Of a stretch of DNA of 7,677 bases, positions 5,575 to 7,677 are shown piece after piece (position 1 is the first letter of the stretch; each line of letters opens with the position of its first letter). Source of the DNA: an uncultured Bacteroidota bacterium (GTDB lineage: Bacteria > Bacteroidota > Ignavibacteria > UBA10030 > UBA8401); assembly GCA_937920105.1 (NCBI GenBank), contig CALETH010000071.1:1-7677 (forward strand), written 5' to 3'. The notes below the pieces were generated by a model that was not told the DNA's origin, ran no database searches, and saw nothing but the letters and a program-made list of their open reading frames with translations. A program made the position numbers and the translations under genes.

Positions 5575-5644
5575 TGTCATTCCCACATGTTTTCAGTGGG
5601 AATCCAAATATATAATGTAGATTTCTGCTTTCGCAGGAATGACA
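5575..5644. repeat. REPIN-like inverted pair of hairpin repeats
   Basis: The element begins TGTCATTCC (5575-5583) and ends with its exact complement GGAATGACA (5636-5644). Left half: ATTCCCAC (5579-5586) pairs with GTGGGAAT (5596-5603). Right half: ATTTCTGC (5621-5628) pairs with GCAGGAAT (5633-5640), with one G-T pair, around TTTC. The two halves are diverged copies of one family in opposite orientation, separated by a short AT-rich middle. That is the architecture of REPIN/BIME elements. It fills most of the accB-accC spacer. A third copy lies at 7033-7061. Confidence 0.8.
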
Positions 5645-5672
5645 AACTCAATTTTTATCGTTCCATATAAAC

Positions 5673-5677
5673 AAGGA
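5673..5677 (+). promoter_or_regulatory. Shine-Dalgarno that fixes the TTG start of accC
   Basis: AAGGA lies seven bases upstream of the TTG at 5685-5687. No ATG or GTG in frame gives the conserved MIKKVLIANRGEIA beginning, so this site plus family conservation decides the start. Confidence 0.75.
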
Positions 5678-5684
5678 AAAAATT

Positions 5685-7025
5685 TTGATAAAAAAAGTAC
5701 TTATCGCCAACCGCGGAGAAATTGCACTTCGCGTCATTCGTGCTTGCCGCGAACTCGGAATTTCTACCGTTGCCGTCTATTCCGAAGCAGACCGTTATGC
5801 ACTTCACGTGCGTTTTGCTGATGAAGCAATTTGTATCGGACCAGCGCCAAGCAAAGAAAGTTATCTCAACATTCCACGCATACTCGCTGCTGCGGAAATC
5901 ACCAATGCCGATGCAATTCATCCGGGTTATGGATTTCTTTCTGAAAATGCACAATTTGTGGATATCTGTTTATCCTCAGGAATTAATTTTATCGGACCAA
6001 GACCAGAAATGATTTCTGCAATGGGAGATAAATCTTCCGCAAAAGAAACCATGAAAAAAGCAGGCGTTCCCGTTGTTCCCGGAAGTGATGGAGTGGTAAA
6101 AGATGTGGAAGAAGCAAAACGACTTGCAAAAGAAATCGGCGTTCCCATTATAATTAAAGCAACAGCAGGTGGTGGCGGACGAGGAATGCGAATTGTAAAA
6201 GATGAAAGTGAAGTAGAAAAAGCATTTCAAACGGCAAGGGCAGAAGCAGAAGCTGCATTTGGAAATCCTGATGTGTATATAGAAAAATATTTAGAAGAAC
6301 CACGACATATAGAAATTCAACTTTTGGGAGACTCGCACGGAAATGTAATTCATCTCGGAGAAAGAGATTGCTCTGTTCAACGACGTCATCAAAAATTAAT
6401 TGAAGAATCACCATCACCAGCGATTGATGAAGAATTGCGAGAACGAATTGGAAATGCTGCGGTGAAAGGTGCAAAAAGCGTAAAATATCTTGGTGCAGGA
6501 ACTATTGAATTTTTGTTAGATAAACATAAAAATTTCTATTTCATGGAAATGAATACCCGTATTCAAGTAGAACATCCTGTAACAGAATATGTTTCCGGTT
6601 TTGATTTAATAAAATCACAAATAGATATTGCCAACGGAAAAAAAATCTCCGCAAAAAAAGTAAAACTGCAAGGGCACGCTATTGAATGTCGTATCAACGC
6701 AGAAGACCCAAATCATGATTTTCGTCCATCACCTGGAAAAATTACTGCACTTCATTTTTGTGGAGGTCTTGGTGTGCGAGTAGATTCTCACATTTATTCT
6801 GGATATGAAATTCCACCAAATTATGATTCACTTCTTGCAAAATTGATTGTGTATGGAAAAAATAGAGAAGAAGCAATTGCAAAAATGTATAGCGCTTTGG
6901 ATGAGTGTATTATAGAAGGCGTACATACAACAATTCCATTCCACAAAAAAGTTATGAAGAGTGAGAAATTTCGCAGTGGAGTGTTTGATACAAAATTTAT
7001 AGAAACATTTAATTTTAAGGATTAA
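5685..7025 (+). CDS. accC: Biotin carboxylase subunit of acetyl-CoA carboxylase
   Basis: AccC uses ATP and bicarbonate to carboxylate the biotin on AccB. The 446-residue protein is full length and conserved. It has a biotin carboxylase N-terminal domain (1-112, VLIANRGEIALRVIRA), an ATP-grasp domain (about 114-317) with K158 and the glycine-rich AGGGGRGMR loop (161-169), and a C-terminal domain (about 330-440, GHAIECRINAEDP). Expected active-site residues are in place: K237 (QRRHQK), E275, E288, R292 and E296 in EMNTRIQVEHPVTE, and R336. Translation starts at TTG, unusual for such a core gene. Its partner AccB is immediately upstream, separated by a repeat pair. The carboxyltransferase genes accA/accD are not in the window. 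Pyruvate or propionyl carboxylase subunits look similar, but the length and the AccB neighbour favour AccC. Confidence 0.97.
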   Translation: MIKKVLIANRGEIALRVIRACRELGISTVAVYSEADRYALHVRFADEAICIGPAPSKESYLNIPRILAAAEITNADAIHPGYGFLSENAQFVDICLSSGINFIGPRPEMISAMGDKSSAKETMKKAGVPVVPGSDGVVKDVEEAKRLAKEIGVPIIIKATAGGGGRGMRIVKDESEVEKAFQTARAEAEAAFGNPDVYIEKYLEEPRHIEIQLLGDSHGNVIHLGERDCSVQRRHQKLIEESPSPAIDEELRERIGNAAVKGAKSVKYLGAGTIEFLLDKHKNFYFMEMNTRIQVEHPVTEYVSGFDLIKSQIDIANGKKISAKKVKLQGHAIECRINAEDPNHDFRPSPGKITALHFCGGLGVRVDSHIYSGYEIPPNYDSLLAKLIVYGKNREEAIAKMYSALDECIIEGVHTTIPFHKKVMKSEKFRSGVFDTKFIETFNFKD

Positions 7026-7032
7026 GAAATCA

Positions 7033-7061
7033 CTGTCATTCCTGCGAAAGCAGGAATCCAG
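7033..7061. repeat. Single REP-like hairpin, same family as the pair before accC
   Basis: CTGTCATTCCTGC followed by GAAA and GCAGGAATCCAG gives a perfect 8-bp stem (7038-7045 with 7050-7057) capped by GAAA, a GNRA-type tetraloop if transcribed. It starts seven bases after the accC stop. The right half of the 5575-5644 element is its inverted, slightly diverged copy. There is no following T-run, so it is not a standard terminator. Confidence 0.8.
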
Positions 7062-7085
7062 TTTTACAATAAAAAGGAAAACACA

Positions 7086-7466
7086 ATGAATATTCCAGAA
7101 AATCTTAAATATACAAAAGACCACGAATGGATTCGTGTAGAAGGAAATGCCGGCTACATCGGAATTACCGAATATGCACAAGGTGAATTAGGTGATGTGA
7201 TTTTTGTAGAACTTCCAGCAATCGGAAAAAAATTTCAACATGGAGAAATTTTTGGAACAATTGAAGCCGTAAAAACTGTTTCAGATTTATATTCTCCCAT
7301 TGGTGGAGAAATAATGGAAGTGAACAAAGCAGTACAAGAAACACCAGAAATTGTCAATAAAGACCCGTACGGAAAAGGATGGATGGTAAAAATTAAAATT
7401 GATAACCCAAAAGAATTGGAAACACTTCTTTCCGCAGATGGTTACAAGAAAATTATTGCACAGTAA
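7086..7466 (+). CDS. gcvH: Glycine cleavage system H protein
   Basis: GcvH carries a lipoyl arm that shuttles the aminomethyl group between the P, T and L proteins of the glycine cleavage system; it can also serve in lipoate delivery. The 126 residues match the family length. Hallmarks are the N-terminal YTKDHEWIRVEG, GITEYAQGELGDVIFVELP, and the lipoylation motif GTIEAVKTVSDLYSP with the modified lysine K63. The C-terminal NKDPYGKGWMVKI block is also typical. The start is fixed by AAGGA (7074-7078) seven bases upstream of the ATG. The genes for P, T and L proteins are not nearby, so the system is split in this genome. It lies 60 bases after accC, with a repeat hairpin between. Confidence 0.97.
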   Translation: MNIPENLKYTKDHEWIRVEGNAGYIGITEYAQGELGDVIFVELPAIGKKFQHGEIFGTIEAVKTVSDLYSPIGGEIMEVNKAVQETPEIVNKDPYGKGWMVKIKIDNPKELETLLSADGYKKIIAQ

Positions 7467-7479
7467 TATAAATTTTCTA

Positions 7480-7554
7480 CGGGGTGTGGCTCAGCCCGGT
7501 TAGAGCGCTTGGTTCGGGACCAAGAGGTCGGAGGTTCGAATCCTCTCACCCCGA
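7480..7554 (+). tRNA. tRNA-Pro(CGG)
   Basis: A full cloverleaf can be drawn. The acceptor stem is a perfect CGGGGTG/CACCCCG, the D stem GCTC/GAGC and the anticodon stem CTTGG/CCAAG around TTCGGGA. The anticodon is CGG at 7515-7517, followed by G37. A 5-base variable loop follows, then the T arm GGAGG-TTCGAAT-CCTCT with one G-T pair. The discriminator is A at 7554 and the next bases are CAT, so CCA is not encoded and must be added. CGG reads the proline codon CCG. The gene begins 13 bases after the gcvH stop, which leaves little room for its own promoter. Confidence 0.97.
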
Positions 7555-7571
7555 CATGATACAGATAAGAC

Positions 7572-7609
7572 AAAACCCTTTCACCACAACAAGTGCTGTT
7601 AGGGTTTTT
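7572..7609 (+). terminator. Intrinsic terminator after tRNA-Pro
   Basis: AAAACCC (7572-7578) pairs with GGGTTTT (7602-7608), leaving TTTTT (7605-7609), part of it in the stem, as the uridine tract. Inside the loop AACA (7588-7591) can pair with TGTT (7597-7600), giving an imperfect, interrupted hairpin. It starts 17 bases after the tRNA end and has the same AAAACCC/TTTT flavour as the terminator at 3537. Confidence 0.65.
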
Positions 7610-7625
7610 ATGTTTTGAGAAAAAA

Positions 7626-7662
7626 TTTGGGGCTTGACTAGTTACTACCTTGATTTTTGTAA
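7626..7662 (+). promoter_or_regulatory. Weak promoter-like stretch at the right edge
   Basis: TTTG at 7626-7629, 16 bases, then TACCTTGA at 7646-7653 is an imperfect Bacteroidota-type match; TTGACT at 7634-7639 with TTGTAA 17 bases later is an equally weak classical match. The position just after a terminator would suit a promoter for a gene beyond the window. Nothing else is visible in the last 68 bases. Confidence 0.2.
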
Positions 7663-7677
7663 AAAAAGTTGAAGAAA

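Noticed and set aside
6154..6474. 106-residue hydrophobic open frame on the minus strand inside accC
   Set aside because: It is a shadow of accC codon composition, rich in Leu/Phe/His as expected from the complement of Lys/Glu-rich coding; no ribosome site was seen.
6828..7181. 117-residue open frame on the minus strand
   Set aside because: It lies antisense to accC and gcvH and across the repeat hairpin; its SCFRRNDS stretch is only the translated repeat. The plus-strand genes are certain.

Overview
The window looks like a chromosomal, AT-rich stretch from a member of the Bacteroidota/Chlorobiota group. This is an inference from three things: (1) EF-P carries the tip loop PGNLRAF, which I recall from Chlorobi-type EF-Ps; (2) two promoter candidates fit the TTG/TTTG-N17-20-TAnnTTTG pattern of that group; (3) there is a small lipoprotein of the kind common there. 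No phage, plasmid, integrase, transposase or CRISPR genes are visible. Most of the non-housekeeping interest lies in intergenic repeats and one fusion enzyme.

Left part (1-3525, plus strand). The tail of an ABC-transporter ATPase overlaps (ATGA) a NatB-like ABC-2 permease, forming an export pair. After a perfect 33-bp palindrome comes a two-domain enzyme: a GT81-like glucosyl-3-phosphoglycerate synthase fused to a SerB-like HAD phosphatase. Together the domains could make glucosylglycerate (or a relative) from a sugar nucleotide and 3-phosphoglycerate in one polypeptide. It overlaps by one base a small cytosolic sulfite-oxidase-fold molybdopterin protein. A bidirectional hairpin terminator closes this block.

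Middle (3590-4260, minus strand). A two-gene unit encodes a small lipoprotein followed by a 95-residue membrane protein with three predicted membrane segments. Its likely promoter faces, and nearly collides with, the efp promoter.

Right part (4360-7554, plus strand). The order is efp, accB, accC, gcvH, tRNA-Pro(CGG). efp-accB-accC is a familiar housekeeping order: EF-P relieves polyproline stalling, and AccB/AccC form the biotin carboxylase half of acetyl-CoA carboxylase. gcvH encodes the lipoyl carrier of glycine cleavage. Every spacer here holds repeat DNA: three different micro-tandem arrays before accB, a REPIN-like inverted pair before accC, and a single hairpin of the same family before gcvH. 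The tRNA follows gcvH by only 13 bases and is closed by a hairpin terminator. The last ~70 bases hold no gene that I can see and at best a weak promoter-like stretch.
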